A DNA stretch of 64,000 nucleotides, taken from positions 35,433-99,432 of the forward strand of contig CANKIK010000004.1 of assembly GCA_947481985.1 (NCBI GenBank). The letters are read 5' to 3'. Numbering within the stretch: position 1 is the stretch's first letter; each line of letters opens with the position of its first letter. The notes beneath the pieces are model-generated. The model saw only the letters and a program-made list of their open reading frames with translations. It was not told the origin of the DNA and did no database searches. This DNA is from QWOP01 sp003669605. Its GTDB lineage: Bacteria; Planctomycetota; Planctomycetia; Pirellulales; UBA1268. The position numbers and the translations under genes were made by a program. Shown here one piece after another: positions 62,755 through 64,000 of this stretch.

Positions 62755-63984
62755 TCAGCCCCCTTTATCCTTGACGGAGCCCAGTTTGTCCAGACGTTGG
62801 GCAACATCCCGGTAGCCGAAATCGAGCCCGGCCAGCATGGAAAGGTATTTCCGGGCCGCGTCGAGGTCCTCCAGGCCGCTTGCCAGGACCCCAGCCCGGT
62901 AGAGAGCCCGCTTCCGTTGGTCGGCCTCCCGCTCGGTGAGGGCCTCCACGGCCACGGCGTAGTTCTGCATGGCCAACTGGTACTGCTTGATCTTCTGGAA
63001 GCACTCCCCCAGTTCCAGGGCCACGACCCCCTTCCGTCGGGAGTCCTGGAGCACTTCCTGAAAGGCCTTGATCGCCTCGGTGAAATTACCGGCGGCTTTG
63101 AGTCGCATCGCCAGTTCGAACCGCGGCGCTGGGTTTTCCGGGTAGCGTGTGCACCGGGCCGAGAAGACCTCTATCTCCTGACGCAGAAATCCGGCCCGCA
63201 GGCGATCCAGGGCGGTTCGGTTCTCGGCGGTGTCTTCCGCCTCGACTCGCTTCTCGGCAACGAGCACCTTCTGCCGCCCCCAGCGGAGCTGCCGGTCCTC
63301 GATGTGCTCCCGCACCTTGATGTCGCCCCCTGAGGCAGCCAGAGCGTCAGTGAGCACCTTGAGGGCCTCGTCGACAGTCGCATCACGCTCCAGCATGTCG
63401 GCCAGTTCGAGGTAGGCCTCGATCCCGGTGGGTTCTTCGCGGATCTTCTTCCGCAACTCGGCGATGGGATCGCGCGCCGCTTGCGTGGCATTTCCGGCTG
63501 CTGGGGACGAGCCCTTTCCCCCACCACTGGGCGCCGCTCGGCCGGTCATCCCATGCCCTGCCGCGATTGTCTTCTCCACCTGGAGTCGGGCAATTTCCCT
63601 CTCGGCCACGTCGGAGAGTCCCTTGAGGTTCGACACCCGTACCCAGCAAGCGATCGCTTGGTCAAACTCGCCGGTGTCGGCCAGGAATGCCGCACACTGC
63701 CGATTGACCTCGGCGTCGGCCGGTGCCGCATCAAGGGCATTCTTCAGATACACCCGGCGGGTGTCGGGGAAGGAAAGGTGCCCGCAAGCATCGGCCATCG
63801 CCAAGAGCGCCGGCGCGTCGTACGGATTCCCCTTGAGGGCGTCGATCCCCTGCTTGATGACGTCTCGCTGTTGGCCGGCGGCGACGAGTTTGCGGAGCGA
63901 TCCCCCCTTCGATCCGCCCGGCCAGAGGGCGGCCAATCCGCCCGACTTCTTGGGGGGGTTTTTCTTGCGCAGGATTCCCAGCAT
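62755..63984 (-). CDS. Tetratricopeptide repeat protein
   Basis: A 409-residue soluble protein. Its basic start MLGILRKKNPPKKSGG is followed by TPR-like helical repeats (PYDAPALLAMADACGHL, AEVNRQCAAFLADTGEFDQAIACW, NPAPRFELAMRLKAAGNFTEAIKAFQEVL, and AMQNYAVAVEALTEREADQRKRAL). A Gly/Ser/Ala-rich linker lies near 150-175. No enzyme motif or export signal. It is probably a scaffold for other proteins. ATG at 63984, 16 bp from the window end. Confidence 0.85.
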   Translation of the reverse strand: MLGILRKKNPPKKSGGLAALWPGGSKGGSLRKLVAAGQQRDVIKQGIDALKGNPYDAPALLAMADACGHLSFPDTRRVYLKNALDAAPADAEVNRQCAAFLADTGEFDQAIACWVRVSNLKGLSDVAEREIARLQVEKTIAAGHGMTGRAAPSGGGKGSSPAAGNATQAARDPIAELRKKIREEPTGIEAYLELADMLERDATVDEALKVLTDALAASGGDIKVREHIEDRQLRWGRQKVLVAEKRVEAEDTAENRTALDRLRAGFLRQEIEVFSARCTRYPENPAPRFELAMRLKAAGNFTEAIKAFQEVLQDSRRKGVVALELGECFQKIKQYQLAMQNYAVAVEALTEREADQRKRALYRAGVLASGLEDLDAARKYLSMLAGLDFGYRDVAQRLDKLGSVKDKGG

Positions 63985-64000
63985 GGCCTGGAGATAGGCC

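Overview
The window looks like chromosomal DNA from a high-GC planctomycete, most likely Pirellulales-like. I infer this from the gene style, not from a database search: many membrane-anchored hypotheticals, proline/alanine-rich lipoproteins, a secreted Gfo/Idh/MocA oxidoreductase, tetratricopeptide proteins, a Ser/Thr kinase, a phytase-like protein and the imuA-imuB-dnaE2 cassette. No insertion sequence, rRNA or CRISPR array was found.

Layout. 1-1390 (minus): a sigma-54-type two-component pair, with the regulator cut by the window edge. 1471-4347: rpsO then pnp. 4663-9707: fatty acid desaturase, a membrane-anchored AsmA-like protein, aroC and purC. 9760-15931: imuA-imuB-dnaE2, the inducible translesion mutasome. 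16355-26228 (plus): a fatty acyl-AMP ligase fused to an acyl carrier protein, then a 2490-residue single-module reducing polyketide synthase (KS-AT-DH-psiKR-ER-KR-ACP-TE). A damaged tRNA-Pro-like sequence lies about 130 bp past the synthase. 26558-29757: a membrane-anchored barnase-type RNase with its barstar inhibitor, a short-chain dehydrogenase lacking the catalytic tyrosine, and an OafA-type acyltransferase. The synthase and dehydrogenase genes look less GC-rich than their surroundings, so this block reads as accessory.

30202-32281: a caspase-fold-like secreted protein and a secreted alpha/beta hydrolase. 32337-36983: a heavy-metal RND pump and its adaptor, with no outer-membrane channel gene in the window. 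37531-40160: a TAT-exported Gfo/Idh/MocA oxidoreductase translationally coupled to a DoxX-like membrane protein. 40319-42404: a D-2-hydroxyacid dehydrogenase and a Ser/Thr kinase. 42606-47647: tRNA-Asp, a TPR protein, a phytase-like protein, a lipoprotein and Mn superoxide dismutase. 48134-63984: mostly housekeeping, with gltX, a PfkB kinase, recA, alaS, tpx, manA, an RsuA/RluB pseudouridine synthase, a PyrK-like subunit, rpsT and a TPR protein.

Unexplained signals: a 61-bp two-hairpin element present upstream of both sodA and gltX (46 of 61 positions identical, no gaps); several in-frame 15-18 bp minisatellites (imuA, imuB, the pseudouridine synthase gene); three helically spaced direct repeats before a small lipoprotein gene; and a long recA leader with a second possible start. 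DNA repair is represented by recA plus the mutasome; lipid chemistry by the desaturase, acyl-AMP ligase and polyketide synthase.
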